Origin: Ianthella basta
Taxonomy: Eukaryota; Porifera; Demospongiae; Verongiida; Ianthellidae
Length of the DNA: 64,000 nucleotides
NCBI GenBank assembly: GCA_964019415.1
Contig: OZ025883.1
Location: 4,005,586 to 4,069,585 of the forward strand
Direction of reading: 5' to 3'
Shown: positions 11,650 to 22,541 of the stretch, piece after piece
How positions within the stretch are numbered: the stretch's first letter is position 1
Layout: every line of letters begins with the position of its first letter
Made by a program: the position numbers and the translations under genes
The notes under the pieces: model-generated
Databases searched by the model: none
Told to the model about the DNA's origin: nothing
What the model saw: only the letters and a program-made list of their open reading frames with translations

Positions 11650-12189
11650 TGTATGTGTGTGGCTGCATGTGTACATACATATGTGTTTACAACCACCTCT
11701 GTATGTCATGCACAAATATCCCCTTGTACCACCAACCAGCCCAGACACATGCTATTCCCATACCTGCTACACCATGCAGTCACGTATCACAGCATGCTTC
11801 CATGCATTTGCTCCTCACTCCTGCACAGGGTATGTGCTCTATGGCCACTCTATTTTTGTGTCTTTACTGTGGCACCTGCTGCATGTAGATATACGTATGT
11901 ACAGTATGTTCCTAATCTAGTGTGGTAGTTGTATGATTGTGTACATCCTAGTTGTGTTGCACAGTGTGCTGCTGTGTTGAGTTGTTGGGGTTACCTTGAA
12001 AGTGTAATTCTGACAAGCTGGGGCTTCAACTCTGGCCATAGCCATCTGGGTCATGGATATTCAGCTCTCTCTGTGCAATGCACCGGGGCTCTGTATAGGC
12101 CACCCAGGCAGTCCTCATCTGTGCAGCGGCTGGGCAGCCCTTACATTCCAAGTTCAAGAATATGCGCTTACAGTTATCGGTGCCCCTAG
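11650..12189. other. Intron sequence, no gene seen
   Basis: No repeat partner or coding stretch is recognised. Confidence 0.4.
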
Positions 12190-12793
12190 CTATGGCAACA
12201 GGGCACTGCACCTTTGTGTATATTTATTGGCACTTGCTATGACTTGTCTCTTGGTCAGTGTTCAACTGTTTTGTAATTGTCATTTGAGCCTAGTTGTCAC
12301 AACCACTCTGAGACATCTATATCATTAAATGGTCTTTGGATGTGGGATCCTTCCAGGTAGAGCAGGTCCAACTGTATGATATTACTTCTAAGAGCACGTG
12401 TATTGTGTGCTGTATTGTACTATGTTGTCTAAGTGCTCTGTTGTGTAAGTGTGAACATACAGTACATACATATTAAAGTGTCAGGATTATATAATACATA
12501 TATAGCACTACGATACCTGTCTTGCTAGACCCTCTCAATCTATCCCTTATACAGGTTCAGTGTCCTAGTTGTCCAGTCACCTGTGTTTCCTCCCCTGTCT
12601 GTGTGTGTGATGTAGTGTGTGTCCTATCTCATCGTCTGTTTGTTTACCCTTTGCGTATTAGCCTCTCATCAATCATGTATGAACAAGCCTCACTCCTGAT
12701 GTGCATGTGTACACTTGCATGAGGTAACTGTATTGTCGGTCTTTTGTTGTAATGTGTGATTGTCCTCCCTGTCATTCTCTCCTCTCCCCACAG

Positions 12794-12964
12794 TTCTTGT
12801 TGAGCTACAACAAGCTGACCTGATTTCCAGTGAAGATTGTAAGAGGATAGGTGTCATCAGTGATGTGCTTTTTTATCAGAGTGGCGAGTCTCCTGAAGTA
12901 TTGATCGGAACAACAGACATTCTAAAAAGGCATGGGCTTTCTAAGGAATCTAGTCTCCTTTCAG
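12794..12964 (+). CDS. Cassette exon 4 (171 nt), phase 1-1
   Basis: Bounded by ctctccccacag and TCAG|GTAAAC. Encodes LVELQQADLISSEDCKRI through ILKRHGLSKESSLLS, including a serine- and proline-bearing segment (QSGESPEV). It belongs to the same sub-type as exon 5. If the donor is read through, a stop follows at once (GKQ, Met, stop). Confidence 0.75.
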
Positions 12965-13481
12965 GTAAACAGATGTAGCCCCTCATCTATATTTTTTGCT
13001 ATGTTGTACGTATGTGGATCCTATATAGTTGTAACAGCCATTTTAGTGACATTGGAATGCACATCAGACATAGGTGATTCAGCTGCTTTTAAGATGCATA
13101 ACAATCCACACCTACACACTGGTTTTGAAACTCAAAGACATTGTCCATCTCATGTGTAAATTCACTACCTGTTGACAAGGTGTACATGGTGCTGTAGCAG
13201 TAATTGACCTTGAATTCTTGTGCTACTACATCAAGGTAGTTTGACACAAACAATGTTTCACACTTATCCATTATTCATTTGTCTTGTGACTTGGTCTGTT
13301 GCTAGATTGCAGTGTAACTGCAGTATGCAGAATCAGTGTGAAAGGGAATCTTAAGCATACTTGCAGCAGGTGTCCCAATGGAAGGGACTGTGTATGACTT
13401 GATGACTGATAATTGAACATGTCTAATCAAGACACAACTAGGCCATTACTGTCCGTAGACCTTTGAAATGGCTGGAAGGAT

Positions 13482-13558
13482 GGTGGTGCCACCAGGAATG
13501 GATCCCAGAACTCTCTATCTTAAGCTACCAGTGCTCTATCCCATGAGCTACTAGAGAG
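13482..13558 (-). ncRNA. tRNA-like sequence, degenerate (SINE head or tRNA pseudogene)
   Basis: On the minus strand TAGCTCATGGGATAGAGC gives a good A-box and D-arm. A lysine-like loop GCTTAAG and a damaged T-arm (GGGATCCATTCC) follow, ending in GGTGGCACCA. The anticodon stem pairs poorly and the invariant T before the anticodon is missing, so it is not a working tRNA. It sits in the left duplicate only, as judged by eye. Confidence 0.35.
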
Positions 13559-14328
13559 TGAATGTGGCTATTATTACTGTGCATTGGAAAGGGGCCATAA
13601 CTTTCAATCTTCGTATCCAAACAGGATGAGTTATTCTGACTATCTGAGTGACAGTGCCTTTCATTCCCATTGAAGAGTATCAGTGACTGTGAGGTACTTT
13701 GTAATTGAAATAGACCAACAAAGCTGATCCCCAACTGGGCACAGTTGTCCCATAACCATGGGTGTAGAGAGGGGGGTAGGTTTGCCTGTGTCACGTGTGT
13801 TTGTAAGTCGTTGTGCATCTTCTTAAGTAGCTGTCTCAAATATGGCAACTACATAAAGTAACTCCTAACGATGTCTGTTGTGTACATTTTCTGGGTCATG
13901 GTGAGTGAGTACAGAACCACCCATACTGCTACTTGGTGTGAAGCCCATGTTTCCATACAGTTCCACCCACTGAACCATTGCCAAAGACTTTCTACATCAC
14001 TCATGAAATATGCCAGCTTGATCAGCACTTCCCCCTAATAACGATGCATCACTTGTATTATAATTAAGTTTAGAGTTATTTGCTATGGTTATGTGTGTGT
14101 CTGAATAGAGGCCTGGACTTCTATTTCTTTCCAAGGAGTTCTGACCCAGCCATCCATTCTGTGTAGAGAATTCTCTCATGCAAGTCTTCAAGCCAGTCCA
14201 GCCTTGTGCATCATTTGCCAGTGGTACATTACAATGGTCTCTGTCTTTTATGCTCTAACTGGTAAACTAACCCAATTGGGTTGTCTAATTATCAAGGAGT
14301 AGTCATTTTAGCCATTATATTAAGTAAG

Positions 14329-15058
14329 TATTCGCTCTATTAGACAACGCGGCTACTATTTATTTCGCTAGGCAATTTGATGTGGCGTCTATTGGAGAGC
14401 GGCTACTAATAGAGAGCGGCGTTTATTAAACTCAATGGGCATCCGTCGGTGACTCGGTCGGTGAAGTCTTTTGTGAAGTAGGGGCTTTGAGAAAGGCCCT
14501 ACCTCAGCCGGTCCCAAGACTTACACAGAGGCTGGGAATGTGCGTGCTCCCAGCAAAGCGTTGTGCCTCCAGTGGGTGAAGGAGTGCTGGGAGGCGCTTC
14601 CAACAGAGACCGTAAAGAAGTCCTTCCTCGCGTGTGGGATTTCCGTGCACACAGACGGCACGGAAGACGGAGAAATCCACTGTCTTAAGGAAGGCGGAGT
14701 GGCTGTAAACGCCAGAAAGACAATTGAAAGAGACACTGCCGCGCTTGCCACTGCAACAGATTCGCTCGAGGAATCAGACCCCTTCGCCGATGTTGAAGAG
14801 GACGAAGAAGAGTTGGAGAACTAACTTGTTCTAGAAGACCGCTAATTCATTATACTATGCTTTCTACAATCCTTAAAATGTAGCTACTGTTAACCTTTTG
14901 CTTGTATTACTATCTCTGCTATTGCCGTCGAGCGATCCCACGGTTGTCTACTCGAATACTAGCCGCGGCTACTATTTCTTTCAGCACATCCGAAGGTACG
15001 GCTACTATTAGAGAGCGGCGACTAATAGAGAGCGGCGTTTAATAGAGCAAATACGGTA
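14329..15058 (+). mobile_element. Pogo-type DNA transposon fragment inserted at TA
   Basis: The ends are inverted repeats: tattcgctctattagac on the left, and tatttgctctattaaac on the complement of the right. Further aatagagagcggcg repeats lie inside each end. The empty site is preserved in the right duplicate near 20118-20135, where taagt is followed directly by tggtggtctacgg, so the insertion happened after the duplication. The element holds only the 3' end of a transposase (14519-14824) and cannot move on its own. Confidence 0.85.
14519..14824 (+). pseudogene. C-terminal transposase remnant (pogo/Tigger/Jerky type)
   Basis: The frame reads ...LQWVKECWEALPTETVKKSF then LACGISVHTDGTEDGEIHC and ends in an acidic tail (DVEEDEEELEN). 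The sequence W..W..lp...v..sF..cGis...dGtED is the typical C-terminal end of DDE_1 (pogo/Jerky) transposases, just after the catalytic core. The catalytic D, D, D/E region, the DNA-binding domain and any start codon are missing. The first Met-like start in this frame is a GTG. It is a passenger of the element at 14329-15058. Confidence 0.7.
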
Positions 15059-15779
15059 GGTGGTCTACGATTACCTCTCAGGCTCTATTGAGTTGAGAAT
15101 AGGAGTGTTAAAATGGACAATGATTTCAGAGCGAATATTGTGAGATGTAGCTCTGTATAGAAGAAATGGACTTAAATTCTCAGATGTGGTTTCTAGCCAT
15201 CTCCAAGGTATTCAGTGATTCTCTGAGCAGGACAACACTCCATCTCACAAACTTGAAGACTTGTTACATTTCTGGAATGTTGGAGTATATAGCCATAAGT
15301 CATGGCTTCTTCTGTGAAGGTCCTCTAGTGTCAGCTTGCTCAGAAAATGTAGATACTACGACATGACGCGTGACAATTCAAACTGACATTTATACTATCA
15401 TTCTAAACAAATGTGTATTTGAATTCCTCTTCTGCATTTCATTCAGTTGTACATCCCACTGTTAGTCCCTTTGCCAAGTGCCAAATGAATGTTGACAGAC
15501 TAGAAATAAATTTATAAGGTTATCTGCACAGCATGTCTTAAAGGCATTACTTCTACCCTGTGTGAGACTCTACTCATTCCACTTCTATATCCATTTTTCT
15601 ATTTATGCGTTCCCTACCTACCTTGCTGTGCCATGATCCTTTGATCACTACACATGATGGTTAAACATGCAAGGGAAACCTGATCACAGTCAGTTTGTGG
15701 GTAGTGGTATTTTGTTGAGTCGCCCAACTGTACAGCAGTGATATGAATTCTTTCCACATTGATGTGGCTGATGGAAATA

Positions 15780-15962
15780 CAGTGGAACCCCGCCTTGCAA
15801 ACACCCCTGAAGAGCGGACACCTCGATTATGCGGACACTTTCTAAAGTCCCAATGATTGACCCTATTCTACCTATATAAGCTTCCCTCGGAAATGCAGAC
15901 ACCCCTATAATCAGGACACTTTTCTTGTTCCGAAGGTTGTCCACATTATAGGGGCTCCACTG
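15780..15962. mobile_element. MITE with CAGTGGA.CCCC termini, TA target
   Basis: 183 bp with ends CAGTGGAACCCC and GGGGCTCCACTG flanked by TA on both sides (15778-15779 and 15963-15964). These termini are typical of non-autonomous Tigger/pogo elements. The right duplicate near 21557-21575 reads ctgatggcaaaaagtggactct and lacks the insert. Confidence 0.85.
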
Positions 15963-17302
15963 TAGTTGACTCTGCAGGAAGTTGCACATTAGTTCCTAAC
16001 CACTGAAACATTGTGATGAGTTCATTTAAAATGTTAGGTCTCTATAGGCGTTCCTGTTCAGCAGACCTAAATATTACCAGGATGTTGATGGTGTAGTTGA
16101 TTACATGCATGCTGCAGGCCCTGTAGCAAGGTGTCAGCTGTAAGGTAGCAAGTGCTGACATGACGTGAGGCTAACTTGTGATGGATCTGTGTAACCCATG
16201 GCCACAATGAGTATTGAGTAGTGAGAGCATTGTTGGGACCATGCATGCACTCTTCAAAAGCTTCCGTGTACAGTAGCTGAGAGATCATGCTGGTAAATTG
16301 TTTCTCCTCTAGTGAGGCAGAACGTGAGGGCTTTTGGCTGCAGCAACAGACAGAGGCCTAGTCATCATCAATCTGTCATCTAGGAATGATTCATTTTTTC
16401 TTAATAGTCCCTGAGATGTACTTCACCACCACTCTTTGGAATAGCAGCACTGGAGGAGCCTAGTCTGTGTTGGAAGCTCACTCTCAACTCTTCTAGCCAG
16501 TCTAGTTTTGTAGCCTCTGGTGCCCAAGCCTTTCTATTGGAGGAAAAGGACTGGCATGTACTGTATGTGATAGCTCAGCAGTGTGGTTACTAATCACCCA
16601 GTGAGCATGTGTAGCTTCACATGTGGATTTTGTGATGTGCAATCTCATTGGTTGACGCAAATTGCTATGTGACATCATAATCTGTAACCTGATTGGGTTG
16701 CACTGTGGGCTACAACTGACACAACTCGATGCATTGCAATGTGCCAGTCTTATTTGGCCCATATGATAACTATAAGGCTGGTGTGCATCAGTGAAGCCAC
16801 CACATGATTCCTTTCTCACTAATAGTGCACTGATCTAGCTAGGTTGAAGTCACATCCAATGCACTGTAGAGCTCGAGCCTGACCAGGCTATAATGAGGCC
16901 ATTGTTACTGTGTTTTGGTAGGAGACTGTCTGTGCAAAGCTCCATACTCTAACATGCTAGCCATTTGAATTGCAGTATATTTACCAGAAGTCCAAAGATT
17001 TAGGCTTGGAGTTAATATCCATAGCCCCAGCAGTGGCAGCACTGCCAGCACTGCACCTTTACATATACTTATTGGCACTTGCTGTGACTTGTCTCTTGGT
17101 CAGTGTACGACTGTTGATAATTATCCTTTGAGCCTAGTTATCATGACTCCTCTGAGACATCTATTAGTAATAATTGGTATTTGGATGTAGGAGCCTTTAT
17201 GTTTGTATGCTTTAGTGTGTAGATATGTGTGTTACTAATCTTGTCTGGTGGTAGAATAATTATGGATTATAATTCTTCTGTACGTAGTTTGTGTGTTATA
17301 TT

Positions 17303-18020
17303 TAAAGTTGCACCGATAATCGGATCGGCAATCGGTATCGGCCGATATTGGGTCTCTGTAACCTTATCGGTAATCGGCTTTTTTCCTTCGTCCCCTACCG
17401 ATTATATCACCTCGAGCACGTGACGTCTGCGAGTAAAGTGTTATGCGAGTGGTTACGTTGTTGCAGCGTTTGCCGTTGGTTTGTTCTGGGTCTGCAGCGC
17501 ATGGAATCGCCAGGAAGAAAGATTCACCAGCATGGGACTACTTCGCTGTCGATGAGGACCTCAACTTCGTAGCGTACCAGGCCTGCAACAAGAAGGAATC
17601 CGCGCGGCGGTAGGAATTGCACGAGTTATATTTATGGAATTATACGAATTTGGTGCAAGCACGCTCAACTGCACAGAGAGTTGCAACAAAAGGTTGAGGT
17701 ACAGAATGCAGCGACCTTATCAAGTAGTCCAGCGCCTTTCTGGCAAATATCGCTTCGAGCCTGAAAGTGAAGATCGCATATGAATCTGTAGGCTAAGGTG
17801 TATTAGTGATGCGCGCACACAGCGTATTCACGGGAGAACTGCTGAGACGATTGCACTCGATTGTCAGCCATTCTTTGTGACTGAGTACCAGGGCTTCAGG
17901 CAGTAGATCAAAGAAACCAAAGTACACATTGTGCAGCAAAAATCGAAATATCGGATCGGTATCGGCACTTAAAAATCGGAAATCTGATAATCGGTAAAAA
18001 ACTATATCGGTGCAACTCTA
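17303..18020 (+). mobile_element. hAT DNA transposon fragment with 8-bp target duplication
   Basis: The ends are TAAAGTTGCACCGATA and TATCGGTGCAACTCTA, inverted copies with one or two differences. They are flanked by a perfect 8-bp duplication GTTATATT at 17295-17302 and 18021-18028. Eight-base target duplication is the hAT hallmark. The sequence near 17520-17610 encodes a piece of BED-type zinc finger (SPAWDYFAVDEDLNF then CNKKES), as expected at the N terminus of a hAT transposase. The catalytic domain is absent, so it is non-autonomous. Confidence 0.92.
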
Positions 18021-18410
18021 GTTATATTATATTGTGTTGTATGTGTGTTGTGTTGTTCTATGTTGTGTGGTGTTCTAGATCTGTTGTGTGAATGCGAACA
18101 TATGTGTCTAAGTGATAATACACAACTACTGTGTTACCTGTCCTGCTAGACCCTCTCATGCACTCTATTGAATAGCCATTACAAGTTCACTGTCCTAGTA
18201 GTAATGTCATGTCTGTTTCCTCCTTGTCTGTGTGTGTGCGATGTAGTGTGTCCCTCCTCATCTGTCACTTCTTACTTGCCCCTCAGGAGCCATCTATGAG
18301 CATGCTTCGCTCCTGAGGAGCTGTGTACCCTTGTGTGGGGTAACTGTAATCTTTATCTTGTGTTGTAATATGTGACTGTCCCCCCTGTCATTTTCTCTCT
18401 TCACCCACAG

Positions 18411-18581
18411 TTCTTGCTGAGCTACAGCAAGCCAACCTGATTTCCAGACAAGATTGTAGAAGGGTGAAGGACATCAGTCGTGTGCTTGAAGTTCAGAGAG
18501 GCAAGTCTCCTCAGGTACAGAGCAAAACTGCTGATATTCTGAGGAGTCAGGGATGGGACAAGGAGGCTGGTCTCCTTTCAG
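18411..18581 (+). CDS. Cassette exon 5 (171 nt), phase 1-1
   Basis: Bounded by tcttcacccacag and TTTCAG|GTAAAC. Encodes LAELQQANLISRQDCRRV through ILRSQGWDKEAGLLS, with KSPQV in the centre. It is the duplicate of exon 4 but strongly diverged in the middle, while the splice sites and the LxELQQAxLIS start are kept. It is the last intact cassette before the GTPase exon, about 8.5 kb downstream. Confidence 0.75.
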
Positions 18582-20164
18582 GTAAACAGACTTAGCCCTC
18601 ATCCATCTTTCTTTTGTTACATTACGTTGTACGTATCCTAGTTGTAACAGCCATGCACTTTAAAGGCATTGGAATGCACTTTATATAAAAGTGATTCAGC
18701 TGCTAATTGGATGCACATCGATCCACACTTTCACACTTGTTTTAATTTTCATAGACAGTGACCCATTGTGTGAATCATTCTACATGTTGAGAAGGTGTAC
18801 ATGATGCTGTACCTATAGTAGTAATTGAATTTGGATCCTTGAACAACTATGCCCACCTTGTTTCACACGAATGACTATCTTGGTTTCAGCTCATTTGCCT
18901 TCCATTGTTAACTTGTCTTCTCATTGGCCGTGTTTCTTATTTGACAACTTGGTGCTAATTACTCACAAGGCAGGTTTGTATATGTGAAGGCAACTAATGA
19001 TTGCTTTCACACTGGTGTAAACATGCTTAAAAATAATGGTCTGGATTTATGTCTAGTGTGAACATGCTGTAATGAGTTACTTGTTGTGAAGCGCTTGTTT
19101 ACATGTGGTGCCACCTCCTGAATGGCTTGGTCTTTGTTTCATAATTCACAAAATGTGCCCACTCCATCTGGACTTACAGATGCACAGTTTGTATGTTGGT
19201 GTTGCAGTCGACTTAAAGAGTTTATTAGTGTATATGTGTATTTGTCTGAATAGAACCCAGCCTTTATTAAGAATTTTCATCCTCCTTTGTCTGGGACAGA
19301 CTTCTATTTAGGAACTGGTGCTAAAGTACCTGAACCCTAGCCATGTTTCTTACATATATACAGCATCTGTTGTTGATGCCACACATGGCTGCCCGTTGAA
19401 TGCTATGACCATTCTGTCACAGCCATGAAAGATGGCCTATTCCTCTTAGTCTTGGGTGCCGTGTCTGATTTTGATCTGCATTATGCTGTCCAGTGGCCAG
19501 TCCAGTGGCCATGGAATGGCCTGTGCTATGCATGTACCTGGCTGTTGCCACAGCATCGCAAACAATACCTAGAGGTGTAGAGGAAGGGGTACTTTGCAGG
19601 TGTCACGTGTGTTTGTAGGTCGTTGTGCATCTTCTCAGGTTGCTGTCTCAAATATGGCAACTACATATAGTAACTCCTAACGATGTATTTTGCGTACATT
19701 TTCTGGGTCATGGTGAGTGAGAATCAGAACCACCCGTACCGCTACTTGGTGTGAGTTCAGCACATGTTTCCATACAGTGCCACCCATGCACTGAACCATT
19801 GCCAAAGTCTTTCTACATCAGTCATGAAATGTGCCAGCTTGATCAGCACTTACCCTCATAACGATGCACCATTTGTATTGTAATTATGATTAGGGACTGG
19901 GGTTTCTATTTCTTTCTGAGGAGTTTAATTTGACCCAACCGTCCATTCTGTGTAGGTACTTCTCTCTCATGCAAGTCTTCTAGCCAGTCCAGCCTCATGC
20001 ATCATCTGCCAGTGGTACATTAAAATGGCCGCTGTCTATTTTGCTCGAACTACTTAATATACTAACCCAATTGTGTTGTTTAATTGTCAAGGAGTAATCA
20101 TTTAGCCATTCCATTAGGTAAGTTGGTGGTCTACGGTTACCTCTCAGGTTATATTGAGCAACAG
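18582..20164. other. Non-coding part of the right duplicate
   Basis: Collinear with about 12965-14328 and 15058-15090. No additional exon is recognised. Confidence 0.5.
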
Positions 20165-20885
20165 GTAAACCTACTTCTACTGAACCTTGTACAAATATGA
20201 AAATGCCAGCAGCAAGTGATTGCACTGCACTACGTTCCTGTCCATTTAATTACTTATTGTGCCATGTTACTTTGTGTGGAGTCCGTTCCAATTACATAAG
20301 AGTAGCCTTCCATCGTGAAAACATATAATACGCTGTCTGACAGAGAGTAATAGATGATTATTCTATTACCAATCTTCACTAGCCAAATCAATGGAATAAT
20401 CTGCCAAAGGTTTCAACAATCATGCCATGTCTTCATCAGTGGCTATAGTACAAAACAGAAGGTGATTCGCTTTTATAGGCTACAATGTGGGGAAAGGTGG
20501 TGATGCAAAATGTGAGTGACTGCAAAATGGCAGATGGTGAGTAAGCTGTTATGACAGATGAAAGGAACAGATGACAGGTGAAGAGTAAATCTAAAAGGGT
20601 ATTTGGACATAAATGAGTGAGGCATGCAAGTAAAGCCAAGTTGTATAACAATGAAATAATGAATTGTAAAGTGGGGTAATGTGCCATCATTTCTGTTCAA
20701 AGTGTGAGACTGTGATCTAATGTGAATTGATTCTAAAGTGAGCATCTGGTGTCAACGGGAGTATTAGATGGACTGGGATTCCCTTACGTATGTACCTTTG
20801 GGCAGTTCATGCCACATTACTATTACTATTCCTTGAAATATGGCTTCTGCTGTGTCATACCATCTATGCGTGTTTCAGTAAGAAT
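20165..20885 (-). mobile_element. Insertion with Penelope-like motif
   Basis: This segment is missing at the matching place in the left duplicate, near 15095-15112. Its minus strand carries GCCACTGATGAAGACATGGC followed by TTGAAACCTTTGGC and GGCTAGTGAAG (20365-20445). This is the same arrangement as the hammerhead-like motif at 3119, though here stem II is badly paired. Upstream on that strand is a TATAAAAGCG. Open frames at 20436-20745 show no recognised domain. Confidence 0.5.
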
Positions 20886-22541
20886 TGGAGTTTGCAATGG
20901 ACAATGATTTCAGAGCAACTATTGCAAGATGTAGCTCTGTATAGAAATATGGACTTAAATTCTCAGATGTGGCTTCTAGCCACCTCTAAGGCATTCGGTG
21001 ATTCTCTGAGCAGGACAACACTCCACTTCACAAACTTGAAGACTTGTGACATTTCTGGAATGTTAGAGTATATAGCAATAAACCATAGCTTCTCCTGTGA
21101 AGGAGCTCTAGTGTCAGCATGCTCAGATAATGTAGATACACTACATTGCAACATGACTCGTGATGATTCAAACTGATTTTATATCATCACTCTAAACTGT
21201 TGTGTACTTAAATTCCACTTCTGCATTTAAGTTTTGCATACCACTGTTAGTCTCTCCACCAAGTGAAAGTTGACAAACTAGAAGTGAATTTCTAAGGTTG
21301 TTTGCACAGCATGTCTTAGAGGCAGTACTTCTACTCTTTGCGAGACTCTACTCATTCCCCTTGTGTATCCATTTTTCTATTTTTATGTGCTCCCTACCTA
21401 CCTTTCTGTGCCATGCTCCTTTATTCACTTCAAATTTAATAATTGTTAACCATGCAAGGGAAACCTGATAGTAGTCAGTTTTTGGGTAGTGGTATACTGC
21501 TGAGTGGCCCAACTGTACGTGCAGCAGTGACATGGATGCTTTCCACATTGATGTGGCTGATGGCAAAAAGTGGACTCTGCGCAAGAAGTTACAAATTAAT
21601 TCCTAACCACTGAAACATTCTTATGAGTTCCTTTGGAATGTTAAGTCTCTATAGGTGTTGCTGTTCAGAATCCCTATTTATCAGGATGTTGATGGTGTAG
21701 TAGATTACATGCATGCTGCAAGCCCTGTAGCAAGGTGTCAGCTGTAAGGTAGCAAGTGCTGACATGATGCAAGGCTAACTTGTGATGGATCTGTGTAACC
21801 CACAATGGGTATTGAGTAATGACGGCATTATTGAGATCCACTCTTCAAAGGCTTCCACTGACAGTAGCTGAGAGACCATGCTGTTAAATTGTTTGTCCTC
21901 AAGCGAGGCAGAACGTGAGGTCCTCTGGCTGCAGCAACAGACAGATCCTAGTCATCATCAAGGAATGATTCATATAAATTCTTAATTGTCCTTGTGTTGC
22001 ACCTCACCACCACTTACACTTAAGGTTACATAGGAGCAGCAAGAATGGAGGAGCCTAGTCTGTGTTGGACATTCACTCTCAACTCTTCTAGCCAGTCCAA
22101 TCTTGTAGCCTCCTGTGCCCAAGTCTATCTATTCAAGGAGAAGGGACTGGCATGTATGTGATACATAGTTCTGCAGTGAATTTACTAATCACTCAGTGAG
22201 CATGTGTTGTTGCGTAGTCTTATTCATTGACACAAACTGCTATGTGACGTCATAGCAATCTGTAATCTGATTGGGTTGCACTGTGGGCTACAACTGACAC
22301 AACTCAATACATTGCAATGGGCCAGTCTTATTTGGCCCATATGATAACTAATTATAAGGCTGGTGTACATCAATTAAATCACCACATGACTCCTTATTCA
22401 CTAATAGTGCACGTACTGATCTAGGTTGAAGTCACATCCAACAGTGTGGGCAGGCTTTAAAATGGCCATTATTACTATGCATTAGAAGAATGTCATCACT
22501 TCAGAGGTCCTTTAAAAGTATAATTCAACATGCTTTAATGC

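Larger units (their letters stand above)
12190..17030. repeat. Tandem segmental duplication, left copy
   Basis: Matches 17030-22480 in order. Landmarks are the ttggcacttgctatgacttg segment, a cassette exon, tgtcacgtgtgtttgta near 13789 and 19604, atggacaatgatttcagagc near 15113 and 20897, and ggcccatatgataacta near 16753 and 22334. The unit is about 4.8 kb without insertions. This copy carries two transposons absent from the other (14329-15058 and 15780-15962). Confidence 0.9.
17030..22480. repeat. Tandem segmental duplication, right copy
   Basis: Partner of 12190-17030. It has its own insertions, the hAT element at 17303-18020 and about 0.7 kb at 20165-20885. A third partial copy of about 180 bp lies at 26650-26830, matching 19440-19575 (tcttgggtgccgtgtctgat). 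Confidence 0.9.

Noticed and set aside
11519-11928. Long cysteine/valine-rich or threonine/histidine-rich ORFs
   Set aside because: They are readings of the (TG)n tract. The same holds for ORFs at about 31450-31830, 32262-32650, 35051-35455 and 48141-48388.
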